A stretch of 64,000 nucleotides of DNA from CALJUZ01 sp003387805. GTDB taxonomy: Bacteria; Bacillota; Limnochordia; Limnochordales; ZCTH02-B6. Where the stretch lies: positions 1 to 64,000 of the forward strand of contig CALJUZ010000001.1 in NCBI GenBank assembly GCA_937975235.1. Direction: 5' to 3'. The notes under the pieces are model-generated. The model worked only from the letters and a program-made list of their open reading frames with translations. It ran no database searches and was not told the DNA's origin. This document shows positions 48,828 through 57,458 of the stretch, in pieces; position 1 is the stretch's first letter, and each line of letters opens with the position of its first letter. The position numbers and the translations under genes were made by a program.

Positions 48828-49444
48828 GCCCGAAGGAGCTGTACGCCCGGCCGTACACCGGCGGCGCGGAAGCCCAGGAGGAGATGCGCCGCACGCTGAT
48901 CCCCGAGCTCCTGCGAGAGTTTCCGGACTCGGTGCGGGAGCTGGAGACGCCCTTTGACATCGCGCAGCTCGAGGTTCAGCCCGAGGCGCTGCGCGCGGTG
49001 GCCGTGCGCCTGAAGGAGCGCGGCTTCAACGTCTTGATGGACGTGGGCGGCGTCGACTACTTGCCGCGCACGCCGCGGTTTGAAGTCGTCTACCATTTCG
49101 TGGCCATTCCCGGCCTGTGGCGGCTGCGGCTGCGGGTGCCCGTGGAGGAAAGCGCTCCCGAAGTGCCGACGCTGTGCGATCTGTGGCCGTCGGCCGAGCA
49201 CGCGGAGCGGGAAGTGTGGGACCTGTTCGGCATCCGCTTCACGGACCACCCGAATTTGACCCGCATTCTGCTTCCGGACAACTGGGTGGGCCATCCGCTG
49301 CGCAAGGACTATCCGCTGCAGGGCGAGCGGGCCAAGCACATGGGCCCCTTCTCGGTGCGCAACCGGTACCACGCGCCGAAGCGGCCGGGCGACCCGCCGG
49401 GCACGTGCGGCTTGCCGCGGGCCGATTTGGGAGGCGGGGATTGA
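48824..49444 (+). CDS. nuoC: NADH-quinone oxidoreductase subunit C
   Basis: Encodes 206 residues from GTG 48824. The 30-kDa subunit signature EREVWDLFGIRFTDHPNLTRILLPDNWVGHPLRKDYP is complete. Unlike the fused NuoCD of E. coli, C and D are separate genes here. It is a structural part of the connecting module. Confidence 0.95.
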
Positions 49445-49445
49445 C

Positions 49446-50675
49446 GTGTCTCGCATCGTGCAGTCGGGTCAGTATCAGCTGAACGTCGATGACTTGAAGA
49501 TCGCCGGCAGCGGCGACCGCATGACCCTCAGCATCGGCCCGCACCACCCGAGCACCCACGGCGTGCTGCGGGTCATTCTCGAGATTGAGGGCGAGCGCAT
49601 CATCAAAGCCACGCCCGAAGTGGGTTTTCTGCACACCGGCATCGAGAAAAACGCGGAGCACCTGACGTGGACCCAGGCCATCACGGTGCTGGACCGGATG
49701 GACTACCTGGCGCCGCTTTCCAACAACCTGGGCTACGTGCTGGCGGTGGAGAAGCTGCTGGGCATCGAGCCGCCGCCGCGGGGCCGCACCATCCGCATTT
49801 TGCTCACCGAGCTGCAGCGCATCGCGTCGCACGCCATCTGGCTGGGCACCACCGCGCTGGACATCGGCTCGCAGAGCGTGCTCATGTACGCGTTTCACAT
49901 TCGCGAACTCATTCTGGACTTGTTTGAAGAAGCGTCCGGCGCCCGCATGAACCCCAGCTACTTCCGGGTCGGCGGCCTGGCCGAGGACGTGCCGGAAGGG
50001 TTCGAGGAAAAGGTCCGGGCGTTCCTGGACGAGATGCCCGAGCGGCTGAAAGAGATTCGCACCATCCTTGACAAGAACCCTATCTGGCTGGACCGGCTGA
50101 AGGGCGTGGGCGTCATCGACGCGGACCGGGCTCTGGCCCTGGGCGTGACGGGGCCCAACCTGCGCGCGTCCGGCGTGCCCTACGACGTGCGCAAGGCGTA
50201 CCCGTACGCGGGCTACGACGAGTACGAGTTCGACGTGCCGGTGGGCGAGAACGGCGACAGCTACGACCGCTACCTGGTGCGGGTGCTGGAGATGATGGAG
50301 TCGCACCGCATCTGCCGCCAGGCGCTGGAGCGGCTGGAGCCCGGCCCGGTCAACGTCGACGACCGCAAAATCGTGCGGCCGCCCAAAGAAGAGCTGCGGC
50401 ACAGCATGGAGGCCCTCATTCACCACTTCAAGCTGGTGTCGTACGGCTTCGACGTGCCGGCGGGCGAAGTGTACCAGGCGCTGGAGAGCCCCCGGGGCGA
50501 GATCGGGTTCTACGTCGTTTCCAACGGCAAGAACAAGCCGTGGCGAGTCCGCGTGCGCGGGCCGGCCTTCTACCACGTGTTCGCCCTGCCGGCCATGATG
50601 GAAGGGGCGCTTTTGGCGGACATGGTGGCGGTCATCGCCAGCGCGGACCCCGTGTTCGGGGAGGTGGACCGATGA
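49446..50675 (+). CDS. nuoD: NADH-quinone oxidoreductase subunit D
   Basis: Encodes 409 residues from GTG 49446, one base after the nuoC stop. The 49-kDa subunit forms the quinone pocket with NuoB: GPHHPSTHG near the N-terminus, GFLHTGIEKNAEHLTW, and the C-terminal hydrogenase-like RVRGPAFYHVFALP are seen. The stop overlaps nuoE by ATGA. Confidence 0.97.
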   Translation: MSRIVQSGQYQLNVDDLKIAGSGDRMTLSIGPHHPSTHGVLRVILEIEGERIIKATPEVGFLHTGIEKNAEHLTWTQAITVLDRMDYLAPLSNNLGYVLAVEKLLGIEPPPRGRTIRILLTELQRIASHAIWLGTTALDIGSQSVLMYAFHIRELILDLFEEASGARMNPSYFRVGGLAEDVPEGFEEKVRAFLDEMPERLKEIRTILDKNPIWLDRLKGVGVIDADRALALGVTGPNLRASGVPYDVRKAYPYAGYDEYEFDVPVGENGDSYDRYLVRVLEMMESHRICRQALERLEPGPVNVDDRKIVRPPKEELRHSMEALIHHFKLVSYGFDVPAGEVYQALESPRGEIGFYVVSNGKNKPWRVRVRGPAFYHVFALPAMMEGALLADMVAVIASADPVFGEVDR

Positions 50676-51280
50676 GCGCCGAAAACGGACGGGCCGGCGC
50701 GGAGCGCGCCATGGAGAACGGCGCCGCGCAGGCGGCGCCGTGGTGGGAGCGCCGGGCCGAAGACGTGGAGCGGCTGATCGGCAAGTACCCCAACTCCCGG
50801 TCGGCCATCATGGGGCTGTTCTGGATGGCCCAGGAAGAGCGCGGGTACGTGTCCGACGAGGATCTGAACTGGATTGCCGACAAGCTGGGCTTGACGCGAG
50901 GGTACGTCGATTCCACCATCACGTTCTACTCGCTCTACCATCTGCAGCCCGTGGGCAAGTACACCATCATCGTGTGCAACAACGTCATCTGCGGGCTGAA
51001 AGGTTCCGAAGGGTTGGTTCAGGAGCTGGAGCGGCTGCTGGACGTGAAGGTGGGCGGCACCAGCGCGGACGGCCTGTTTACGCTGCAGACGACGGGCGAG
51101 TGCATCGCGGCCTGCGACGGCGCGCCGGCGCTGCAGATCAACCAGGAGTACTTCCACAAAGTGACGCCCGAGCGGGCCAAGCTCATCATCGAGCGGCTGC
51201 GGGAAGGGGCCGAGCTGGAAGCGTTGTCGGAGGAAATCGGCCTGACCAAACCGGGCGCCGTCTGGGAAGAGGGTGACTGA
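50672..51280 (+). CDS. nuoE: NADH-quinone oxidoreductase subunit E
   Basis: Encodes 202 residues from ATG 50672. The thioredoxin-like [2Fe-2S] domain has its ligands in CNNVIC (C-x4-C) and ECIAAC (C-x3-C), cluster N1a. An N-terminal extension of about 25 residues precedes the domain and a short C-terminal tail follows it. It belongs to the NADH-oxidising module with NuoF and NuoG. Confidence 0.95.
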   Translation: MSAENGRAGAERAMENGAAQAAPWWERRAEDVERLIGKYPNSRSAIMGLFWMAQEERGYVSDEDLNWIADKLGLTRGYVDSTITFYSLYHLQPVGKYTIIVCNNVICGLKGSEGLVQELERLLDVKVGGTSADGLFTLQTTGECIAACDGAPALQINQEYFHKVTPERAKLIIERLREGAELEALSEEIGLTKPGAVWEEGD

Positions 51281-51282
51281 AG

Positions 51283-52581
51283 GTGGCCCACCCGCTGGAA
51301 ATGCGCGTGCTGACCCAAGGCATCGGCGAGGTCGATCTGACGCGCATTGAAAACTACGAGGCGCAGGGCGGCTACGCCGCGCTGCGCAAGGCGCTGAAGC
51401 AGATGACGCCGCAGGACGTGCAGGCGGAAGTGAAAAAGGCCAATCTGCGCGGGCGCGGCGGCGCGGGCTTCCCGGCCGGCGTCAAGTGGGGCTTTCTGCC
51501 CGACGACGGCCGGCCCAGGTACCTGGCGTGCAACGGCGACGAAAGCGAGCCGGGCACGTTCAACAACCGCATGCTCATCGAGTTCAACCCGCACCTTTTG
51601 ATCGAGGGCATTCTCATCGCCGCCTACGCGGTGCGGGCGTCCAAGTCCTTCATCTACCTGCGGGGCGAGTTCAAGAAGGGCGCGCGGGTTTTGGAGGACG
51701 CCATCGAGCAGGCGCGCGCCAAAGGCTACTTGGGCGACAACATTCTCGGCACCGATTTCTCCCAGGAAATCGTCGTCCACCGGGGCGCGGGGGCTTACAT
51801 CTGCGGCGAGGAAACGGGCCTGCTCAGCTCGCTGGAAGGGGGCCGGGGCGAGCCCCGCAACAAGCCGCCGTTCCCGGCGGTGGCGGGCCTGTACGGCATG
51901 CCCACCGTGGTCAACAACGTGGAGACGCTGTGCAACGTGCCCTTCATCGTGGAGCGGGGCGCGGACTGGTTCTTGTCCATCGGCACCGAAAACAGCCCGG
52001 GCACGAAGCTGTTTTCCGTCAGCGGCATGGTGCGGCGGCCGGGCAACTACGAGCTGCCTCTGGGCATTACCATGCGGGAGCTCATCTTCGACGTGGCCGG
52101 CGGCCTTCTCCCCGGGCGCACGCTGAAGGCGGTGCAGCCCGGCGGCGCCAGCTCGCCGGTGCTGCTGCCCGAGCACCTGGACCTGCCGCTGGATTTCGAC
52201 ACCGTGCAGAAGGCGGGCTCCATTCTCGGCACCGCCGGCGTCATGGTGTTCGACGAGACCGTTTGCATGGTGCGGACGGCGCTGTACTACGCGGACTTCT
52301 TCTCCCACGAGTCGTGCGGCCAGTGCACGCCGTGCCGGGAGGGGACCGCGTGGACCGCGCGGCTGCTCCGCAAGATCGAGCGCGGCCAAGGCACCATGGA
52401 GGACGTCGAGATCCTCAAGAGCCTGGACACGCTCATGTCCGGCACGACCATTTGTCTGCTCTCGGACTTCTCCAAGACGTTCTTGATGTCGGTGCTGAAG
52501 CATTTCCCGGAGGAGTTTGAGGCCCACATCAAAGGGCGCGCCTGTTTGGCGGAGCAGCCGCAGGAGGTGCGCAGCGCGTGA
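51283..52581 (+). CDS. nuoF: NADH-quinone oxidoreductase subunit F
   Basis: Encodes 432 residues from GTG 51283. It binds NADH and FMN: GRGGAGFPAGVKWGF (glycine-rich loop), NGDESEPGTFNNR, and GAGAYICGEETGLLSSLEG. The N3 [4Fe-4S] cluster ligands lie in ESCGQCTPCREG and a later Cys in TTICLLSDF. The stop overlaps nuoG by GTGA. Confidence 0.97.
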   Translation: MAHPLEMRVLTQGIGEVDLTRIENYEAQGGYAALRKALKQMTPQDVQAEVKKANLRGRGGAGFPAGVKWGFLPDDGRPRYLACNGDESEPGTFNNRMLIEFNPHLLIEGILIAAYAVRASKSFIYLRGEFKKGARVLEDAIEQARAKGYLGDNILGTDFSQEIVVHRGAGAYICGEETGLLSSLEGGRGEPRNKPPFPAVAGLYGMPTVVNNVETLCNVPFIVERGADWFLSIGTENSPGTKLFSVSGMVRRPGNYELPLGITMRELIFDVAGGLLPGRTLKAVQPGGASSPVLLPEHLDLPLDFDTVQKAGSILGTAGVMVFDETVCMVRTALYYADFFSHESCGQCTPCREGTAWTARLLRKIERGQGTMEDVEILKSLDTLMSGTTICLLSDFSKTFLMSVLKHFPEEFEAHIKGRACLAEQPQEVRSA

Positions 52582-54953
52582 GCAAGCTCGTCAAAGTGAC
52601 GTTCGACGGCATAGAAGTTGAAGTGCCCGAAGGCATGGGCCTGGTGGAGGCGGCGGCGCAGGCGGGCATCGAAATTCCGGTGTTCTGCCACCACCACAAG
52701 CTGGATCCGGTGGGCGTCTGCCGCATGTGCCTGGTGGAGGTGGAGGGCCAGCGCAAGCCGGTCACCGCCTGCACCATGAAGGCCGCCGACGGCTTGGTGG
52801 TCCGCACCGAGACGGACCTCATCCGGCACCTGCGCCAGGGCGTGCTGGAGTTTCTCCTGCTCAACCACCCGCTGGACTGCCCGGTGTGCGACAAAGGCGG
52901 CGAGTGCCCGCTGCAGGACAATACGTTCAAGTACGGGCCCACGGCCAGCCGCCTGACCATGGCCAAAGTGCGCAAGCGCAAAGCGGTGGACATGGGCAAC
53001 TTCATCATTTTCGACGAAGAGCGCTGCATTTTGTGCCGCCGCTGCGTGCGCTTCGACGGCGAGATCGCCCTGGAGGGCAACCTGGTGGTGGGCCAGCGGG
53101 CCCACGAGGCCATCATCACCACCACGGACGGCCAGGACTTTGACTCCTACTTCAGCGGCAACACCATCGAGCTGTGCCCGGTGGGCGCGCTGACGTCGAA
53201 GAACTATCGGTTCCAGGCCCGGCCGTGGGACCTCTCCAGCGTCCCGTCCATCTGCACCGGCTGTTCCGTCGGCTGCAACGTGCGCCTGGACTTCCGCTTC
53301 GGCGAGCTGGTGCGCCTGGTGGCCCGGGAGCATCCGGACGTGGACAACGGCTGGCTGTGCGACCGGGGCCGCTTCAACTACCGCTACATCCACGGCGAGG
53401 AGCGCCTCACCCGGCCGCTGATGCGCAAGGGCGGCCAGTTCGTGGAAGTGAGCTGGAGCGAGGCGCTGATGGAAATCGCCAGCCGCCTGCGCACGGCCCG
53501 CCGGGACCACGGCGCCGGCAGCATCGGCTTCATCGGCGGCGGCCGGCTGACCAACGAAGAGGCGTACCTGTTCCAGAAGCTGGCCCGGGACGTGGTGGGC
53601 ACGCCCAACGTCGACCACCGCGTGGGCGGACAGCAGGTGGCGTCCTTGGCCGAATACTCGGGCCGCATTGCCGACATCAACGACGCCGACGTCATCTTGC
53701 TGGTGGACGTGCTGCCGCAGGAGCGCATCCCCGTGGTGGACCTGCGGGTGCGCCGGGCGGCCCGGCGCTGGGGCGCCAAGCTGTTCAGCGTGGGCGCGGC
53801 CAAGCCGCCCTATCGGGTGCCCCATACCCACATCGCCGCGGCGCCGGGGACCACCGCGGCGGTGCTGCGGCAGGCCGCGGGCGCCCCCGGCGACGGCGGA
53901 CCGGTCCAGGAACTGGCCGACGCCGTGGCGGGCGCGAAAAAAGTGGTCGTCGTCTGGAACGGCGACGACGCGTCCGTCGGCGCGGCGCTGCTGGAGGCGG
54001 CGGCCGCGTGGGGCGCCGGAGGGGAGCGGCACGTCAAGGTGCTCATTCCCGGCGAGCAGGCCAACAGCCGCGGCGCCGAGGCCATGGGCGTGCGGCCGGA
54101 CATGAAGCCGGGCTTTGCGCCCGTGCCCGCGGACGAGGCGGGCCTGGACACCCGGGCGATGCTGGAGGCCGCGCGAGACGGCCGGCTGCAGGCGCTGTAT
54201 CTGGCCTCGGCCAACCTGGCCGGCACCTTCCCCGACGAGCTGCTGGTGCGGGAGGCGCTGGAGAAGGTGCCGTTCCTGGTCGTGCAGGATCTGTTCCTGA
54301 CCGAGACGGCCAAGTACGCCGACGTCATCTTGCCGGCGGCCGAGTTCCCCGCCAAGAGCGGCTCGTACACGAACTTTGAAGGCCGCGTCCAGTCCGTGGA
54401 GCGGGCCATGGACCCGGCGGGCGAGACGCGAACCGACGGCGACATTTTCCGGGCCGTCGCGGAAGCCATGGGCGAGAAGCTCGTCCCCTCGGAGCAGGAG
54501 TTCCGCTGGGAGATGCAGGAGCTGCTGGGGCGCGTGGCGCCGGAAGGCTTCGTCGGCGGCATCCCGGCGGACGTCCTGGCCGCGGCCGGGGACGAGGCCG
54601 GGGCCGACGCGGCGCCGGCCGACGGCGCGCTGCGGCTGGTGCCGGTGGACCGCCTCTACGGCGGCGGCGGCACGGCCCGCTTCGACCGCTGGTTCAGCTA
54701 CGTGCAGCCCAAGCCCGAGGCCTTCATCCATCCCGACGACGCCCGGGCCCTTTCCCTGGCCGACGGCGACGCCGTGGAGCTGGGCGAGGGCGAAGCGGCC
54801 ATCGTCTGCACGGTGCGCGTGGACGCGGACGTGCTGCCGGGCACGGTGCAAGTGCCCAGGGGCGTCGCCGATGCTCCGGTGCACCGCCTCCAGCGCGGCC
54901 GGGCGTTCCCGGCGGTGCGGCTGTCGCGGCGCGTGCTCGAGGAGGTTGGCTGA
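52578..54953 (+). CDS. nuoG: NADH-quinone oxidoreductase subunit G (with extra cluster N7 site)
   Basis: Encodes 791 residues. The N-terminal [2Fe-2S] N1b ligands lie in FCHHHKLDPVGVCRMC plus ACTM. N5 has HPLDCPVCDKGGEC (H-x3-C-x2-C-x5-C), and N4 has CILCRRC with the later Cys in ELCPVG. A fourth site, C-x2-C-x3-C-x27-C (starting CTGCSVGC, ending WLC), matches exactly the off-path N7 cluster of E. coli and Thermus NuoG. The C-terminal half is the molybdopterin-oxidoreductase-like domain. The stop overlaps nuoH by one base. Confidence 0.96.
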   Translation: MSKLVKVTFDGIEVEVPEGMGLVEAAAQAGIEIPVFCHHHKLDPVGVCRMCLVEVEGQRKPVTACTMKAADGLVVRTETDLIRHLRQGVLEFLLLNHPLDCPVCDKGGECPLQDNTFKYGPTASRLTMAKVRKRKAVDMGNFIIFDEERCILCRRCVRFDGEIALEGNLVVGQRAHEAIITTTDGQDFDSYFSGNTIELCPVGALTSKNYRFQARPWDLSSVPSICTGCSVGCNVRLDFRFGELVRLVAREHPDVDNGWLCDRGRFNYRYIHGEERLTRPLMRKGGQFVEVSWSEALMEIASRLRTARRDHGAGSIGFIGGGRLTNEEAYLFQKLARDVVGTPNVDHRVGGQQVASLAEYSGRIADINDADVILLVDVLPQERIPVVDLRVRRAARRWGAKLFSVGAAKPPYRVPHTHIAAAPGTTAAVLRQAAGAPGDGGPVQELADAVAGAKKVVVVWNGDDASVGAALLEAAAAWGAGGERHVKVLIPGEQANSRGAEAMGVRPDMKPGFAPVPADEAGLDTRAMLEAARDGRLQALYLASANLAGTFPDELLVREALEKVPFLVVQDLFLTETAKYADVILPAAEFPAKSGSYTNFEGRVQSVERAMDPAGETRTDGDIFRAVAEAMGEKLVPSEQEFRWEMQELLGRVAPEGFVGGIPADVLAAAGDEAGADAAPADGALRLVPVDRLYGGGGTARFDRWFSYVQPKPEAFIHPDDARALSLADGDAVELGEGEAAIVCTVRVDADVLPGTVQVPRGVADAPVHRLQRGRAFPAVRLSRRVLEEVG

Positions 54954-55936
54954 TGAACGACTTGTGGATTTCCCTCGTGCAGTCGCTGATTCTCATCGTC
55001 GCGCTGCTGACGGTGTTCGCCGGGATGACGCTGGTGGAGCGCAAGCTGCTGGGGTACTTCCACTTGCGCGTCGGGCCGACCCGCACCGGGCCCTGGGGCC
55101 TGGCCCAGCCCATTGCGGACGCCATCAAGGCCTTCGTCAAAGAGGACGTGATCCCCGCGGGCGCCGACAAGTTCGTGTTCCGGCTGGCGCCGGTCATCTC
55201 CGTGTTCACGGCGCTGGCGGTGTGGTCGGTCATTCCCGTCGGGCCGCCCGTGGAGATCGGCGGGCGGGTGATTCCGCTGCAAGTGGCGGACCCCGCGGGC
55301 GGGGCGCTGGTGGCCCTGGCCTTTACCAGCCTGCACATTTACGGCGTGAGCTTGGCGGGCTGGGCGTCCCAGAGCAAGTATTCGCTCTTGGGGGCCATGC
55401 GGGCCGCGGCGCAGCTCATCAGCTACGAGCTGTCCATGGCCATGAGCATTCTCGGCGTCTTCATGCTGGCCGGGTCGCTGCGCCTGGCGGACATCGTGGC
55501 CGCCCAGTCGGACGTGGCGTTCATCTGGCTGCAGCCCGTGGGCTTTCTCATTTTCTTCATCGCCGGCGTGGCCGAAGTCGCGCGCATGCCCTTCGACTTG
55601 CCGGAGGCGGAGACGGAGCTGGTGGCGGGCTACAGCACCGAGTACAGCGGCATGCGCTTCGCCATGTTCATGATGGCCGAGTACCTCGGCATGATGAGCG
55701 TGTCCGCCATGGTGACGCTGCTGTACCTAAAGGGCTGGCACGGGCCGGCGTTCCTGCCGCCCGTCGCGTGGTTCCTGGTGAAAGTGGCGGCGCTGCTGTT
55801 CGTCTTCATCTGGCTGCGGGCCACCTTCGTCCGGGTGCGCTACGACCGCTTGATGGACTTCGGCTGGAAAGTGATGCTGCCGCTGTCGTTCCTGAACTTG
55901 GTCGTCACGGCGGCGGGCGTGGCGCTGTGGGGCTGA
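54953..55936 (+). CDS. nuoH: NADH-quinone oxidoreductase subunit H
   Basis: Encodes 327 residues with eight membrane helices. It lines the quinone channel: ERKLLGYFHLRVGPTRTG, GLAQPIADAIKAFVKED, and ARMPFDLPEAETELVAGYSTEYSG carry the conserved charged residues of the E-channel. ATG 54953 shares its A with the nuoG stop. Confidence 0.97.
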   Translation: MNDLWISLVQSLILIVALLTVFAGMTLVERKLLGYFHLRVGPTRTGPWGLAQPIADAIKAFVKEDVIPAGADKFVFRLAPVISVFTALAVWSVIPVGPPVEIGGRVIPLQVADPAGGALVALAFTSLHIYGVSLAGWASQSKYSLLGAMRAAAQLISYELSMAMSILGVFMLAGSLRLADIVAAQSDVAFIWLQPVGFLIFFIAGVAEVARMPFDLPEAETELVAGYSTEYSGMRFAMFMMAEYLGMMSVSAMVTLLYLKGWHGPAFLPPVAWFLVKVAALLFVFIWLRATFVRVRYDRLMDFGWKVMLPLSFLNLVVTAAGVALWG

Positions 55937-55971
55937 GCCGGGGCCGGATTAGGCGCGAGGAGTGATGCCGA

Positions 55972-56517
55972 ATGTTGAAGGCGATCGCCCAGGGCATGGG
56001 AACGACCCTGCGCATTCTGTTCCGCAAGAAAGAGACCATCGCGTACCCGTACGAGAAGAAGCCGCGCTCCGAGCGGTTCCGCGGGCGCCACGAGCTGCGC
56101 CGCTACAGCAACGGGCTGGAGATGTGCATCGGCTGCGAGCTGTGCCAGGTGGCGTGTCCGGCGGCGGCCATTACCGTCATGCCCGCGGAAAACGATCCGG
56201 AACGCCCCAACTCGCCCGGTGAGCGCTACGCGTGGAAGTACGAGGTCGACATGCTGCGCTGCATTTTCTGCGGGCTGTGCGAAGAGGCGTGCCCGACCCA
56301 GGCGCTGCACCTGACGCAGGAAAACGAGCTGGCCGACTTTACCCGGGACAGCTTCATCTATGCCCGCGACCGCCTGGTCAACCAGCACACCAGCGACTTT
56401 ACGGTGCCGGTGAACGTGTATCCCGAATACAACGGCTGGGTGCCCATGCACGACGGCGCGGACGGGCGCGAGACCGGCCGGGGCCCGCAGGCCTTGCGGG
56501 AGGCGGATAAGGCATGA
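55972..56517 (+). CDS. nuoI: NADH-quinone oxidoreductase subunit I
   Basis: Encodes 181 residues with two ferredoxin-type [4Fe-4S] sites, CIGCELCQVACP and CIFCGLCEEACP, for clusters N6a and N6b. An N-terminal amphipathic segment contacts the membrane. It has the operon's usual binding site (GCGAGGAG) and overlaps nuoJ by ATGA. Confidence 0.97.
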   Translation: MLKAIAQGMGTTLRILFRKKETIAYPYEKKPRSERFRGRHELRRYSNGLEMCIGCELCQVACPAAAITVMPAENDPERPNSPGERYAWKYEVDMLRCIFCGLCEEACPTQALHLTQENELADFTRDSFIYARDRLVNQHTSDFTVPVNVYPEYNGWVPMHDGADGRETGRGPQALREADKA

Positions 56518-57011
56518 GCGCGGTGGCCGTTGTCGCGGCGGTGCTGGCCGTGGCCGGCGGCGTGGGCGTCATCGCGTCGCGCCGGCCGGTGCGGTCGGTG
56601 CTGTCGCTGCTGCTGACGCTGCTGTCCCTGGCGGTGCTGTTTATCGGGCTGGGCGCCGAGTTCATCGGGCTCATCCAGATCATCGTGTACGCCGGCGCCG
56701 TCATGGTGTTGTTCGTCTTCGTCATCAGCTTGCTGAGCGCGAAGAACGAGCCGCTGGAACGGCCCGTGTCGCTGCTGCCCGGACAGGAGCGGTGGGGCGG
56801 GGTCGCGGCCGCGGTGCTGGCGGTGCTGCTCATCGTGGCCGGGCTGCGGCACGCGTACCCGGCGGCCCGGTCGGTGTTCGACGGGTACGGCGCGGTGCGG
56901 GCCTTCGGCGAAGCTTTGTTTTACGAACACGTTTTCGTGCTGCAGCTGGCGGCGCTGCTTCTCATGGTGGCCGTCGTCGGCGTCGTCATCCTGATCGCCC
57001 GCCGCAGCTGA
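56514..57011 (+). CDS. nuoJ: NADH-quinone oxidoreductase subunit J
   Basis: Encodes 165 residues with five membrane helices. The conserved third helix FIGLIQIIVYAGAVMVLFVFVISLL, whose pi-bulge rotates during coupling in structures of complex I, is intact. ATG 56514 overlaps the nuoI stop. Confidence 0.95.
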   Translation: MSAVAVVAAVLAVAGGVGVIASRRPVRSVLSLLLTLLSLAVLFIGLGAEFIGLIQIIVYAGAVMVLFVFVISLLSAKNEPLERPVSLLPGQERWGGVAAAVLAVLLIVAGLRHAYPAARSVFDGYGAVRAFGEALFYEHVFVLQLAALLLMVAVVGVVILIARRS

Positions 57012-57081
57012 CGGCGGGCTCGCGCCCCCGGCCGGGAGCACGCGCAGCCCGGCCCGGGCGGGGCAGAGGAGGTTGGCGTCA

Positions 57082-57390
57082 TTGCCCGGTTTTGCCATCG
57101 AAGGATACGTCATCGTCAGCGTCGTGCTGTTCGCGCTGGGCATCGCGGGCGTTCTCGTGCGGAGAAGCCCTCTGGTCATGCTGATGGCCATCGAGCTGAT
57201 GTGGGGCGCGGCGGCGCTGCTGTTTCTGGCTTTCGCCCGGCAGTTCGCCCTGATGGACGGGCACGTGTTCTCTTTCTTGATTCTCGTCGTGGGCGCGGCC
57301 GAGGCCGCCATCGGCCTGGGCCTCATCGTTCTGCTCTTCCGGGCGAGGGAAGCGGTGGACGTGGACGAGGTGCGGGAACTGCGCGGCTAG
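57082..57390 (+). CDS. nuoK: NADH-quinone oxidoreductase subunit K
   Basis: Encodes 102 residues from TTG 57082, ten bases after AGAGGAGG; an upstream in-frame TTG at 57073 is too close to that site. Three helices keep both membrane glutamates essential for proton transfer, in LMAIELMWG and VVGAAEAAIGLG. Confidence 0.94.
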   Translation: MPGFAIEGYVIVSVVLFALGIAGVLVRRSPLVMLMAIELMWGAAALLFLAFARQFALMDGHVFSFLILVVGAAEAAIGLGLIVLLFRAREAVDVDEVRELRG

Positions 57391-57458
57391 ACCGGGTCGG
57401 GGCCTGCCGCGGCCGGTGCGGCCGGCGGGTCCGGACCGCGTGAAAGAGGGGTAAGTCG

